A DNA stretch of 64,000 nucleotides from CAZUWH01 sp964624075 (GCA_964624075.1 CAZUWH010000009.1:28735-92734); one strand, 5' to 3'; counted from the stretch's first letter, positions 35,928-44,449 are shown. Notes: generated by a model from the sequence alone, not told the origin. Made by a program: numbers and translations.

Positions 35928-36748
35928 ATGTCTTTCGCGACGTTGCTTGGCGTGTTGTTCAGTTTCGGTCTGTTTATCGGTTCGGTGGTAATGGGCACCA
36001 GCCATTACGTGGTCTTCATCAACCTGCCGAGTTTTGTCATGGTGGTCGGAGGAACCTTTGCGGCAACCTTTGTTGCCTATGAGCCGCGCTATGTTCTAAA
36101 CGCGCTCAAGATTATGAGATCGATCTTCTTTGCGCCCCGGATCGGCTGGCAGGTCCTGACAAGCGAAGGTCGGGCGCGTCATCCGCTGGGGCTACATCGT
36201 TCAAAAGAGCGGCCTGCCCGGGCTGGAGGCTGATGCCGGCAAGGTCCGTCATCAGGACTATTTCCTGGGTTTTGCCATTGATCTCGTCATCAATTGATCT
36301 TGTCATCAGCGGCTACACCGGAACGGAGGTGCGTGAAATCCTGGCCAACACCGTAGAGACAACCTCTCAGCGAGTAACCGTTTTGGCAGACATCCTGCGC
36401 AGCATGGCCAGCACCGCGCTGGCTTTTGGCATGATCGGGACGCTGGTCGGCCTGATCATCAGGCTCGATATCATGACGGCGGATCCATCGAAGATTTATT
36501 CTAGCACGGCGATTGCCCTGATAACAACTTTTTATTGTGTCAATATACAACTAGTAGAGTTACTACCAACCACCAAAAATGTGCAACGGCGCGAGGAAAT
36601 CGTACGCTTCCGCAATTATCTTGTGGCGAAGGGGCTGGCCCTTCTGGCCGAGCGGAAAAGCCCGCGTTACATCCAGGATAGGGTGAACAGCTATCTTGAT
36701 CCGGCGATCCACTTCAACATCGAACGGCACTTGAAAGAGCGCAGATGA
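35928..36748 (+). pseudogene. motA: motA, flagellar stator protein, frameshifts and a 16-bp duplication
   Basis: MotA forms the proton channel of the flagellar motor with MotB. The start (FATLLGVLFSFGLFIGSVVM, VVGGTFAATFVAYEP) is normal. A shift near 36165 is followed by GYIVQKSGLPGLEADAGKVR in another frame. At 36277-36308 a 16-base sequence (ATTGATCTYGTCATCA) stands twice in tandem and changes the frame again. The C-terminal half (TSQRVTVLADILRSMASTAL, FGMIGTLVGLI, and ALITTFYCVNIQLVELLP) then runs to 36748. Two of these lesions alone would inactivate it. Confidence 0.88.
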
Positions 36749-37410
36749 GTTTCAAGACAAGGACCGGTGCTGGAGAGGAGGTGCGAGCACTGCGAGGACT
36801 AGCTGGTGGCCTATTCCAACATTGTCACGCTTCTCCTGACTTTTTTCGTGATGCTGATTTCCATCTCGAAAATCGATGCTGTCCAGTTCGAACAGGTCAA
36901 AGCCGGTCTGAAAAAGGGAATCAGCAAGGAAGAAATAGAACGGCCGCTGGAGCGATTAAAAAAAGATATGAAAGACATCGTCACCAACCTGGAGATCGAC
37001 CGGGTAGCTAATGTAGGATAGGACTCGATGGACATCGTCATCGAGTTCGTGAGTGCGGTCTTTTATGACTCCGGTTCAGCCATCGTAAAGCCCACGGCCG
37101 TGCCGGTCATCCGGCAACTTGCCGAGGTTCTGAACAATCAGCACTACGATGATTTCCAGATCGAGGTGCAAGGCCACACTGATGACGTGCCGATCCATAC
37201 ACCGCAATTTCCCTCCAACTGGGGGCTGTCTGCGGCCCGGGCGACCGGGGTGGTGCGGAGTTTGATCGCACTCGGCGTGATTCCGAACCGCCTGCGGGCG
37301 CTGAGCTTTGCTGACATCGCACCGAAAGTGAGCAACCGTGCACCAGATGGCACACCTCTGCTGCAGAACCAGGACATCAATTGCCGCTTGGACAGATCTC
37401 CCCCTTGCGA
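36745..37410 (+). pseudogene. motB: motB, flagellar stator protein, frameshift and stop
   Basis: MotB anchors the stator to peptidoglycan. The expected N-terminus is scrambled by a shift near 36780. The membrane helix YSNIVTLLLTFFVMLISISK follows in frame from 36806. An in-frame TAG stands at 37019-37021. The same frame continues with VIEFVSAVFYDSGSAIVKPT and the OmpA-like domain (FQIEVQGHTDDVPIHTPQFP, NWGLSAARATGVVRSLIALG, VPN-like NRAPDGTPLLQNQ), whose last few residues are lost after about 37395. It overlaps motA by four bases (ATGA), the normal motAB arrangement. Confidence 0.87.
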
Positions 37411-37551
37411 AATAAACAATGACTGCTGCTTTTTATACTTTTACACCTACCTTGCACAAGGAGCAGCCTCCCGGAGGATACGGAATTTCTGCAACGCCTG
37501 TCCCCCTCCCCCTGGAACGGCTCCGGATGGAGGGCCCTTGAGACAGAGTGT

Positions 37552-37893
37552 TCACAGGGGCTTGAGCTGCACGTCTACTGCGGCCACGTATTCGATGGTC
37601 GTTCCCGTCCCGTCCAGATCCACGATCATGACATCACCCTTGATGCAGTGGTCGGCCGCGGTATGCGTATTGAAATAATTCCATACATAACAGGCTGCGA
37701 TGCGTTCCAGAGGACCGGGTCCCTCGCCGGTCTCGCGGCAAACGTAAGCACCCAGTACCCCGCGCGCCCGGTTCAGTTCCCTGTCGCTATTGCGCCGGTC
37801 TTCCTTGAGATTGCGGGCGAAATCCTTGTAATGCGTTTCCTCAATCTCGAAATTGGTGACTGTACCACTGTAATAATAGATGATCTTGCGCAT
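37552..37893 (-). CDS. Protein of unknown function, 113 residues, next to a phage-type methyltransferase
   Basis: It begins MRKIIYYYSGTVTNFEIEET and continues with basic and acidic helix-like sequence (HYKDFARNLKEDRRNSDREL). It then reads RGVLGAYVCRETGEGPGPLE, and the last 40 residues look like beta strands (DVMIVDLDGTGTTIEYVAAV). No signal or membrane segment is seen. I do not recognise the family. The frame is open up to 37986, but ATG 37893 is the more natural start. It follows the methyltransferase-like gene on the same strand with about 40 bases between them, so the two are probably cotranscribed and may be phage-derived. Confidence 0.5.
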   Translation of the reverse strand: MRKIIYYYSGTVTNFEIEETHYKDFARNLKEDRRNSDRELNRARGVLGAYVCRETGEGPGPLERIAACYVWNYFNTHTAADHCIKGDVMIVDLDGTGTTIEYVAAVDVQLKPL

Positions 37894-37930
37894 GACCAAC
37901 CTGCCTTCTGCAATTGGAACGCCCCCTCGC

Positions 37931-38710
37931 TCATGATCGCGGAGACCGACGGCGAAAGATGGAGCGCCCCTCAATATGGGTGACATAACCCTCCCGGTTC
38001 AACCGGATACGCTCGACTTGCCCCGTTGACCCTGTTTCTTGGGCAGTGGCGGTGATTGCGACGTATTCAGGCGTCATGCGCGCATTCCAGAGGGAAAGAT
38101 TCTCTCGGAAGCTCTCATAGCTGCCATAGACCTGCTGCATTCTGGTCCGTGTTGTGAACGATTGCAAAAAAGGAGCTTGGCGGCTTTCAGCGCGGTAGGC
38201 GGCAAGCCAGACCCCGTTCGCCCGCGAGGGCGGTTGCGCATCAATGGCAGTTCGGAAGGGCGCCGCATCCCCCCAGATGGCACAGGCCGCTGCAAACGGA
38301 GGTTGCTGAACATGCGCACCGACCCGTATCCGGTTCCGGACCAGAAATACATTGGCCCAGCCGCGTACATACGTCACCCACCACACGGCCTGCGGAGTCA
38401 CCGGCAACGTTGCCACCACAGCGCAGGCTGTCCGGTCCCAGTACACTGATCGGAGGGCCTTGTCTACCCAGCGCTCAAGAGGTCCGCAACCGTGCTGGGG
38501 ATCGACAAAAACACAGCCCGCCCATTCCTGGGTCAGGCCGTCCGCCGTCCCGGTTCCGGCAATGCGCACAGTGGCGGGCACATGGGGATGATCGTCCGGT
38601 GATGCGCAAGGGTCGAGGTCAAAGGCCTGTGCCTTGGCCAGTACAGCAAGCAGCCAGGATGGTGTATACCACTCTTCCCCACTTGCCCGTTTTGGGCTTC
38701 TCCGGATCAT
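37931..38710 (-). CDS. Phage-type DNA N6-adenine methyltransferase-like protein, catalytic motif altered
   Basis: The N-terminus EEWYTPSWLLAVLAKAQAFD, followed by LDPCASPDDHPHVPATVRIA, and DGLTQEWAGCVFVDPQHGCG match the phage Dam family (EWYTP, LDPAS, DGL-x-W, and an NPPY motif). In the catalytic position the usual Asn-Pro-Pro-Tyr reads Asp-Pro-Gln-His. The remaining motif order through WVDKAL and the later strands is kept. Length is 259 residues from ATG 38710. A TATAAT (complement of 38765-38770) lies 55-60 bases upstream and supports that start. With DPQH it may not methylate DNA, or it may act differently. Confidence 0.65.
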   Translation of the reverse strand: MIRRSPKRASGEEWYTPSWLLAVLAKAQAFDLDPCASPDDHPHVPATVRIAGTGTADGLTQEWAGCVFVDPQHGCGPLERWVDKALRSVYWDRTACAVVATLPVTPQAVWWVTYVRGWANVFLVRNRIRVGAHVQQPPFAAACAIWGDAAPFRTAIDAQPPSRANGVWLAAYRAESRQAPFLQSFTTRTRMQQVYGSYESFRENLSLWNARMTPEYVAITATAQETGSTGQVERIRLNREGYVTHIEGRSIFRRRSPRS

Positions 38711-39059
38711 CTGGTGTTTGCTGTCGATCAGTTGCCGTGACGGTGGGCACTTTGAGCAGCCGCGATTATACGAATTCCAGAAAATGCGCACACAATATTA
38801 TTTTTCCGGTTCTTCCGGGCGACGCATGCGGATTCCAAGGAACAACGAACCGTGGGAGCGTCGTGAGAGCGTAGGTACTCACTTGCAGATTCCGCCATGC
38901 ATCATGGGTCCAGCCCGCGCATGACGAGGTGTGTTTACTAAGAATCGTCAACAGGTTGGCGCTCATGTCCCTATACCCAGGGCAATCGGGTGAAGGAAGT
39001 TTGTCATGAATTTTCGCGCCACCCCTGCGAAAGCGCTATCATATACTCACAAGTCTGCC

Positions 39060-39450
39060 CCGGCATGGTGTGGAACCGTTGCTTTCCCCATCAGGTATCC
39101 CCCTTCCTCCGGAAGGGAACACGCCCTCCCTCTGACGGGCAGACTCCCTCCCCCTTGGATCGGGGGGGGGGGCCCGCGACGGTCACGTCCCTTGTGCCAC
39201 GGGGGCTGACAAGTTCCAGGCGGAAACATCACCCCCACCCAATCCTCCCCCATCGAGGGGAGGGCTTGCAGATCCCAGATGGAGGGGCTTCACGCCCCCT
39301 CTCCCCTCCCCTCCCCTCGATCCTCTCCCGACAGACTCTGTCTCGAAAGAGACCCCCTTGAGGGGGGCCTGCCCCCTCGGGGGAGAAGGGTTTTGGAATG
39401 GAGCCTACTAAGGCAACTTAGAATAAAGTCAATACTAATAGTTGCTGTCC
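39060..39450. repeat. Modular dispersed repeat (family R1), longest copy
   Basis: Modules in order: CTTCCTCCGGAAGGGAACAC, TCCCTCCCCCTTGGATCG, CTGACAAGTTCCAGGCGGAA, a CCCCCATCGAGGGG hairpin, TCCTCTCCCGACAGA, then CTTGAGGGGGGCCTG. The end module AAGGCAACTTAGAATAAAGT corresponds to AAGGCGACTTGGAATAAATT at 62670-62690. The interior is almost entirely short G/C inverted repeats. It lacks a transposase, so if mobile it would need an enzyme from elsewhere. Confidence 0.7.
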
Positions 39451-39479
39451 TCCGATGGGGGGGCCTGGGTGGGAGGAAT

Positions 39480-39890
39480 GGTCTGATTGCACAGGCCGCG
39501 GCGCTTATATACATCTTATAGAGATAAGATAAGGTCTATCAACAATTTATACATTGTATATGTAGCATATATTATAACTTAAGAGAATGACGACTTTGTG
39601 GGTTGTGATCTCATTCCTTTACTCGATTGCCCTGTCTCTATACCCCCCTTGATTGAAACGGGCCATAGATGTGAATCCGACGGAGTGCCCTGGATCATGT
39701 CCTGATGCTGCAGGTCCAGGATCTGCCCGGGTGGTCTTTGTTGGCATATTTCACATTAAACAAACGTATTTCATAAAAAAATACTATAAAAAATACTATA
39801 GAGTTCTATACTTCTTGTTGATTCTTATCATATGGTTGATTAAATATGTTCATACAACAGTGTCAGAGTGGTTTAGGCTGGGCAGGAAGC
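39480..39890. other. AT-rich island
   Basis: This 400-base segment is far richer in A and T than the rest of the window. It contains near-palindromic stretches (TATACATTGTATATG and ATATATTATAAC) and an imperfect direct repeat (AAAAATACTATAAAAAATACTATAG region). It immediately precedes the rhodanese gene. It could be imported DNA, a regulatory or nucleoid-protein binding region, or a dead gene's relic. I see no coding frame. Confidence 0.5.
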
Positions 39891-39897
39891 GAAGGCC

Positions 39898-40356
39898 ATG
39901 AGCATCATCAACCAAAGCGTGATTGAAATAGACCCAATGGTGGCATTCGCCTGGCACGATGCGGGCGAGGCGATTCTCGTCGATGTCCGTGAGGATGAGG
40001 AATGGAACGAAGCCCATATCCCGGGCATACGACTGGCACCCATGTCGGAATTCGATGCCGTGTGTTTCCCGCGCCAGCCTGGCAAACGCTTGGTCATCGT
40101 CTGCGGGATCGGTAAACGCTCAGAGGCAATTGCCCGCCTGCTGGTCCGACATGGCGAGGCGGTGGTCTACAATTTGACCGGCGGGCTCGCGGCGTGGCGG
40201 GCGGCAGGGCTGCCAGTGGTCACAAGCGATTTCGGCTTCGATCCGATCGACGCCACACCTAGCGACCTTCTCGGTCGGCTCGTCTTCGGCCTGTCTGGCT
40301 TCTCCATGGCGGCAGCGTGCAAACCCTCCCTTTCCCATGCCCCTTCGGGTGTGTGA
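39898..40356 (+). CDS. Rhodanese-domain protein
   Basis: A 152-residue protein with one rhodanese domain: AILVDVREDEEWNEAHIPG (substrate-pocket arginine and glutamates), then the active-site loop in VIVCGIGKRSEAIARLLV with its cysteine, and YNLTGGLAAWRAAGLPV at the end. Such proteins carry sulfane sulfur as a cysteine persulfide. The tail after residue 115 (ATPSDLLGRLVFGLSGFSMA) is unrelated to rhodaneses and could be a helical extension. ATG 39898 has GGAAGCGAAGG upstream. It is intact next to the gene desert. Confidence 0.85.
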   Translation: MSIINQSVIEIDPMVAFAWHDAGEAILVDVREDEEWNEAHIPGIRLAPMSEFDAVCFPRQPGKRLVIVCGIGKRSEAIARLLVRHGEAVVYNLTGGLAAWRAAGLPVVTSDFGFDPIDATPSDLLGRLVFGLSGFSMAAACKPSLSHAPSGV

Positions 40357-40407
40357 CAACAGCGGCTGAACCGGCTGGTCATCTTCCGATGACAGGCCGG
40401 TTTCTGC

Positions 40408-42366
40408 CTACAAACCCCTTTCTGCCATGGCCTCGACCGCCAAGGTCTGTGCCTCCTCCTCCAGTCCGACCCGTCGCAGGGCAACGATGACATGATGCAG
40501 GGTGAGGGGAGGTGCTGTCGCCGGCGTGTCACCGCCCAAAGCCACCAGAGCTAGGAGAAGCGTTTCGCCCACGCGCCCAGCCTTGGCTGCCTGGGCCAGT
40601 CCATGCCACACTGGCAGGGAAGGCAGGGACACCGGATGCAGACCGGCTCCCTCTACGAGCCGCACCCAATCGTCCGTACTGACGGGATCGCCCATGGCAT
40701 CAAGGATGTTCAGCAGCGCCAGCGTCCGCGCGTTCGAACGGCTGGTTTCTGTCGGGGCGATGCGCCAGGCCTCTCCCCGCATCGTTGACCAAGGATCGCC
40801 CCGCCGCATCAGTCGGGCAAACGGCCATGCCCGCGCCGCTTTCGCATCGGGGCCGTACTGGGCCAGGGCCAGCCATGCTGTACCCTGTTGGACGGCGCCA
40901 GCAGCAAAGGACAGCCGCGTGGCCTCTTCGGCAAACCAGACCAGATCAGGGGCAGGGAGAATCTGTACCAGCATCGGCTGATAGAGGCGTGCCGTTGTCA
41001 TCACCATCGCCGTATCATCCCCCCGGCTGGCCAGGGCAAGGGCACGGCTGATGAGGTCCGCCCGCGGCATGGTGGCCACGGCCTGCTGATAGAGCGCAGC
41101 ACGTCCATGGACACTGGTGTCGGTGATCTCCTCCGAGGCCTTGCCGGCTTCCGTGGTCGCGAAGGTCCGATACAATTCTCCTAGGACGGATGTTTTAAGT
41201 ACGCCCATGGCTTCTGCACGTTCGGCCAGGATCAGCCGCGTCTCGGCCTCCAGGGTGGTCATCTGGGTCAGGCCCCGGACCAGCATGGCCGAGTGGATCT
41301 GCACCACGTCCTTGGGCAGGGTTTCGCCCGTTCGCCGCAGGACCGCCACATGCAGCGGCGTCAGACCGCGCGCCGTTTTCAAGGACAGCTTGCGCAAGCC
41401 AAGCAGGCCCTCGATCACGGCCCGGAACAGGGGATCTTCATGTCCCTGCTCGCGCAACAGATCAAGACCGGTGAAGGCCGCATCACGTCTGCCTTCAGTC
41501 GCCTGACAGAAGATGAAGGCCTTGTGCCAGAACACCTCTCCGTAAAGGCGATTGGCGCTGACCGTTTCGGCACAGGCAGCGGTGTCATTGCCGGCCACGA
41601 AGTGGCTTTCGACCCGTGCCCGGGCCACGCCCTCTCCCACGGATGCAGACGGCACCCTGGCAGCCATGGCGATCACGTCATCAGTTTCTCCCAGGGCGGC
41701 CAGTTTCTCAAGGCGCAACGGCAGCAGGGGCTCACGCGGATTACGGCCGGGAGGTGGTGCCGCCGTTGCTAGCAGACGGCGGGTGAGATTATGCACGGCG
41801 CGTGAAGGCGTATCAACCGGCAAGTGCATAAGCCATGTCCGTACGACGCTCCGTGTACTGTCCTTCCACAGAGCCGGACCGAATCCACTCTCCCCGGGTC
41901 CCAGCACGCCAATGTCATCAGGATCGACAGTGGCCAGGGGCTCCATCTCTACCTGTTCCTCTGGAGCTAGCAAAGGTTGTGGGTAAATCAACACCGCCCC
42001 ATCCGGTGTCATAGGTGCATCCGCAGGTTCACGCACCTCCGCGGCCGGCTGTCCTTCGCCGATGACCACTGTCGATTCAAGAGGGGTCGATTCCGCAGGA
42101 TCAAACGGAAGAAGACGCCGTGGCGCACCCACACCGCTGTCCTTTGCTGCCGCTCCTGCCGTTGCCGGCTGCGGATCACTTCCCGCAGGCACCAGGGGGA
42201 CCGAACGATGCTCAAGAATCTGTGCCCGGAGGGTGGAGGTATCCATCGTCACTACGCCCCCCGCCAGGCCAAGAATCGCGACCAGCACCAGACCGCGCAG
42301 TCGTTCGCGCGGGCCGTGCCAGCCTTTCCGGACCTGGTTACAACGGCTTGTCGAGGAATCGCTCAT
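40408..42366 (-). CDS. Large exported protein of unknown function, encoded beside aroK
   Basis: A 652-residue protein. An N-terminal basic stretch and one membrane segment or signal anchor (GLVLVAILGLAGGVVTMD) are followed by a Pro/Ala-rich linker to about residue 165. A long alpha-helical, repeat-like region of TPR character comes next (ALGETDDVIAMAARVPSA, VFWHKAFIFCQATEGRRDAA and further helical pairs to the end). It corresponds to the large uncharacterised protein found upstream of aroK in many Rhodospirillales. It is presumably periplasmic. Its ATG lies inside the end of a small upstream gene, so the two are coupled. Confidence 0.7.
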   Translation of the reverse strand: MSDSSTSRCNQVRKGWHGPRERLRGLVLVAILGLAGGVVTMDTSTLRAQILEHRSVPLVPAGSDPQPATAGAAAKDSGVGAPRRLLPFDPAESTPLESTVVIGEGQPAAEVREPADAPMTPDGAVLIYPQPLLAPEEQVEMEPLATVDPDDIGVLGPGESGFGPALWKDSTRSVVRTWLMHLPVDTPSRAVHNLTRRLLATAAPPPGRNPREPLLPLRLEKLAALGETDDVIAMAARVPSASVGEGVARARVESHFVAGNDTAACAETVSANRLYGEVFWHKAFIFCQATEGRRDAAFTGLDLLREQGHEDPLFRAVIEGLLGLRKLSLKTARGLTPLHVAVLRRTGETLPKDVVQIHSAMLVRGLTQMTTLEAETRLILAERAEAMGVLKTSVLGELYRTFATTEAGKASEEITDTSVHGRAALYQQAVATMPRADLISRALALASRGDDTAMVMTTARLYQPMLVQILPAPDLVWFAEEATRLSFAAGAVQQGTAWLALAQYGPDAKAARAWPFARLMRRGDPWSTMRGEAWRIAPTETSRSNARTLALLNILDAMGDPVSTDDWVRLVEGAGLHPVSLPSLPVWHGLAQAAKAGRVGETLLLALVALGGDTPATAPPLTLHHVIVALRRVGLEEEAQTLAVEAMAERGL

Positions 42367-42487
42367 GGGGAATGACCTTCTCCACCCGTGCTATTGGCGA
42401 AGGTAGATCCCAGCTTGCCAGAAAGCCAGCTGCAATCAACAGGGCAACAATAACCATCATGGCAAGAAGCCGTGCGAGGCGCTGCAT
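42338..42487 (-). CDS. Small membrane peptide, 49 residues, coupled to the large exported protein
   Basis: Reading from ATG 42487, the peptide starts MQRLARLLAMMVIVALLIAA and continues GFLASWDLPSPIARVEKVIP, ending HERFLDKPL at TAA 42338-42340. It has one membrane helix and a short periplasmic tail with the motif VEKVIP followed by RF, which I recall from similar short proteins at this locus in related bacteria. It overlaps the start of the next gene by 29 bases. Start and stop, hydrophobicity and position all support a real gene. Confidence 0.72.
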   Translation of the reverse strand: MQRLARLLAMMVIVALLIAAGFLASWDLPSPIARVEKVIPHERFLDKPL

Positions 42488-42650
42488 TTCAATCACACCC
42501 TTGATCACAATTCCTGATGAAGCGGCCCCCTCTGGACAGGAACAGGCCGCCTCGCTACAAGCGCAGCGGTTCTAGCCTTGGAACCGGAATCAGTTTATCG
42601 GTCTGCCGTCCTTGTTGCAACGAAACGGCAGGAAAGAGTCGAGGAGAATT

Positions 42651-42684
42651 GCGTCGGATGGGTGTATGCGTCGGATGGGTGTAA
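42651..42684. repeat. 17-base tandem duplication upstream of aroK
   Basis: GCGTCGGATGGGTGTAT (42651-42667) is followed directly by GCGTCGGATGGGTGTAA (42668-42684). The pair lies in the aroK leader, 33 bases before the chosen start. It looks like a recent slippage or recombination event. Confidence 0.8.
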
Positions 42685-42716
42685 AGGATAATATCAGCAG
42701 CGAACAGAAGCATAGA

Positions 42717-43277
42717 ATGACCGGGTCGTCTTCATGCCTACCGCAGACCGTGGTCATCGTCGGCCTGATGGGGGCTGGCAAGAGCGCCATCGGCCGGCGG
42801 CTGGCTGTGTGCCTGGGGGTGCCGTTCGTTGACGTAGACGCCGAGATCGAATCGGCTATCGGCTGTTCCATTGCGGCCTTCTTCGCCCGGTATGGGGAGG
42901 TAGCCTTTCGCGATGGCGAGCGGGGGGTTATGGCCCGTCTGCTGAAAGGACCGGTATGCGTGCTTGCTGCTGGAGGGGGAGCGTTCATGGACGCGGAGAC
43001 TCGGGCTACCATCAGGGCCCGTGCCGTGTCGGTATGGCTCAAAGCGGATCTGGATGTTCTGGTCAGCCGTACCGCGGGTCGCACCCATCGTCCCCTGCTG
43101 AACAACAATAACCCCCGCGCAGTCCTGGCCCGCTTGATGGCAGAGCGCTATCCAGTGTATGCTATGGCTGATATCATTGTCGAATCCACCGACAGACTAC
43201 ACGAGACAATGGTAGAAGGGGTGGTGGTCGCTCTCCGGTATCGTTTCGGTCTCACGTTTCCGGGACCAAAGGTATGA
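42717..43277 (+). CDS. aroK: Shikimate kinase
   Basis: AroK phosphorylates shikimate in aromatic amino acid synthesis. The 186-residue protein has Walker A GLMGAGKSAIGRRLA near residues 16-30, the shikimate-binding DVDAEIE and FRDGERG segments, the AAGGGAF glycine loop and the lid with RPLL. The ATG at 42717 gives a family-like length. The frame is open upstream through the tandem duplication, so an earlier start is possible. Its stop overlaps the aroB start by four bases (ATGA). Confidence 0.95.
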   Translation: MTGSSSCLPQTVVIVGLMGAGKSAIGRRLAVCLGVPFVDVDAEIESAIGCSIAAFFARYGEVAFRDGERGVMARLLKGPVCVLAAGGGAFMDAETRATIRARAVSVWLKADLDVLVSRTAGRTHRPLLNNNNPRAVLARLMAERYPVYAMADIIVESTDRLHETMVEGVVVALRYRFGLTFPGPKV

Positions 43278-44449
43278 GCTTTTCCCCTGATGTTGCAGAG
43301 GATCGGCTGCGCGTCGATCTCGGTTCCCGTAGCTATGTCATTCACGTCGGAAGTGGGCTTATTGACCGTGCCGGCGCCCTGGTAGCCCCCGTGCTGCGCC
43401 AGCGACGGGTTTTCGTGGTCAGCGACACCCTGGTGGCGCCGCTTTATCTGGACCGGTTGCAGGTGGCTCTGACCGCGACCGGTATCGCTGTTGAGTCGAC
43501 GGTCCTGCCTGCCGGCGAGCAGACCAAGAGTTTCGCCTTTCTGAAACGACTGCTTGATACACTTCTGACGGCCCGCTGTGAACGCCAGACCACCCTGATT
43601 GCACTGGGTGGGGGGGTCATCGGCGATCTGACCGGTTTTGCTGCAGCCATCCTTCTGCGTGGAATTGACTTCGTGCAGATTCCGACCACCCTGTTGGCTC
43701 AGGTGGACAGCGCAGTCGGTGGCAAGACCGGCATCGACACATCCCATGGCAAGAATCTGATTGGCGCTTTCCATCAGCCACGCTTGGTGATCGCTGATAC
43801 CGCTACGCTCGATACGCTGCCGGCACGCGAGATCCGGGCCGGTTATGCGGAAGTCGTTAAATATGGTTGCATCGATACGCCCGCCTTCTTCGCCTGGCTA
43901 GAGGACCACGGGCCACGGCTCCTTGCTGCGGGCGATGCCGAGGTGCGCCGGCATGTCGTTCTGACGAGCTGTGCCGCCAAGGCACGGGTGGTTGCCGCCG
44001 ACGAGCGGGAGGACGGTCCGCGTGCTCTTCTCAATCTCGGTCATACGTTCGGTCATGCACTGGAAGCTGAAACGGGATTCGGTCCTGACCTCTTGCATGG
44101 CGAAGCGGTCGCAGTCGGCCTGGTTCTTGCCTTCGATCTGTCGGTGCGACGGGGCCTCTGTCCGACCGCCGAGGCTGATCGCCTACGTCGCCATCTGGCA
44201 GGGGTGGGATTACCGGTTTCCATCCGCCAGGCCGTTGCCCGTCCGCTCGCACCCGATCATCTGCTCGCGCACATGCTCAGGGACAAGAAAGTGCGGGATG
44301 GCCGTCTGACGTTCGTGTTGGCCCGTGGTATTGGCCATGCTTTTCTCGATCGTATGGTGACGATGGAGCAGGTGCTGACAGTGCTGGCTGAATCGGCGGG
44401 TCAGGAAGGCCTTGCAGCCGTTCAGGGAGTGAAGGGTAGGGAACAATGA
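43274..44449 (+). CDS. aroB: 3-dehydroquinate synthase
   Basis: AroB cyclises DAHP to 3-dehydroquinate. The 391-residue protein carries LPAGEQTKSF, ALGGGVIGDLTGFAAAILLR, the PTTLLAQVDSAVGGKTGI loop, KNLIGAFHQP, and the zinc-ligand motifs GYAEVVKYG and LNLGHTFGHALE with HGEAVAVG. All key residues are in place. The start is coupled to the aroK stop. aroK-aroB followed by a CorC-like gene is a known order in Rhodospirillales. Confidence 0.96.
   Translation: MSFSPDVAEDRLRVDLGSRSYVIHVGSGLIDRAGALVAPVLRQRRVFVVSDTLVAPLYLDRLQVALTATGIAVESTVLPAGEQTKSFAFLKRLLDTLLTARCERQTTLIALGGGVIGDLTGFAAAILLRGIDFVQIPTTLLAQVDSAVGGKTGIDTSHGKNLIGAFHQPRLVIADTATLDTLPAREIRAGYAEVVKYGCIDTPAFFAWLEDHGPRLLAAGDAEVRRHVVLTSCAAKARVVAADEREDGPRALLNLGHTFGHALEAETGFGPDLLHGEAVAVGLVLAFDLSVRRGLCPTAEADRLRRHLAGVGLPVSIRQAVARPLAPDHLLAHMLRDKKVRDGRLTFVLARGIGHAFLDRMVTMEQVLTVLAESAGQEGLAAVQGVKGREQ

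Larger units (their letters stand above)
38711..39897. other. Gene-poor stretch: promoter side, R1 repeat, AT-rich island
   Basis: Nearly 1.2 kb without a gene I can support. 38711-39050 holds the 5' side of the methyltransferase-like gene and nothing else recognisable. About 39060-39450 is the longest R1 repeat copy. 39480-39890 is strikingly AT-rich with runs such as ACTATAAAAAATACTATAGA. No tRNA, no ribosome binding site with a plausible frame and no terminal inverted repeats of an insertion sequence were found by eye. Confidence 0.55.

Noticed and set aside
37019..37021. TAG in motB as a recoded amino acid
   Set aside because: The same gene also has a frameshift at its start and a lost end, so it is a pseudogene.
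27595..38710. Frameshifts as sequencing error
   Set aside because: Many lesions are not in homopolymers (stops, 16-bp duplication, large deletion), and neighbouring housekeeping genes of equal length are clean.
39060..39450. CRISPR array or group II intron in the repeat-rich stretch
   Set aside because: The modules are not regularly spaced and there are no unique spacers, cas genes or reverse transcriptase.
39845..39890. tRNA-like GTCAGAGTGGTTTAGGC
   Set aside because: The D-arm-like piece has no matching anticodon or T arm or acceptor stem.
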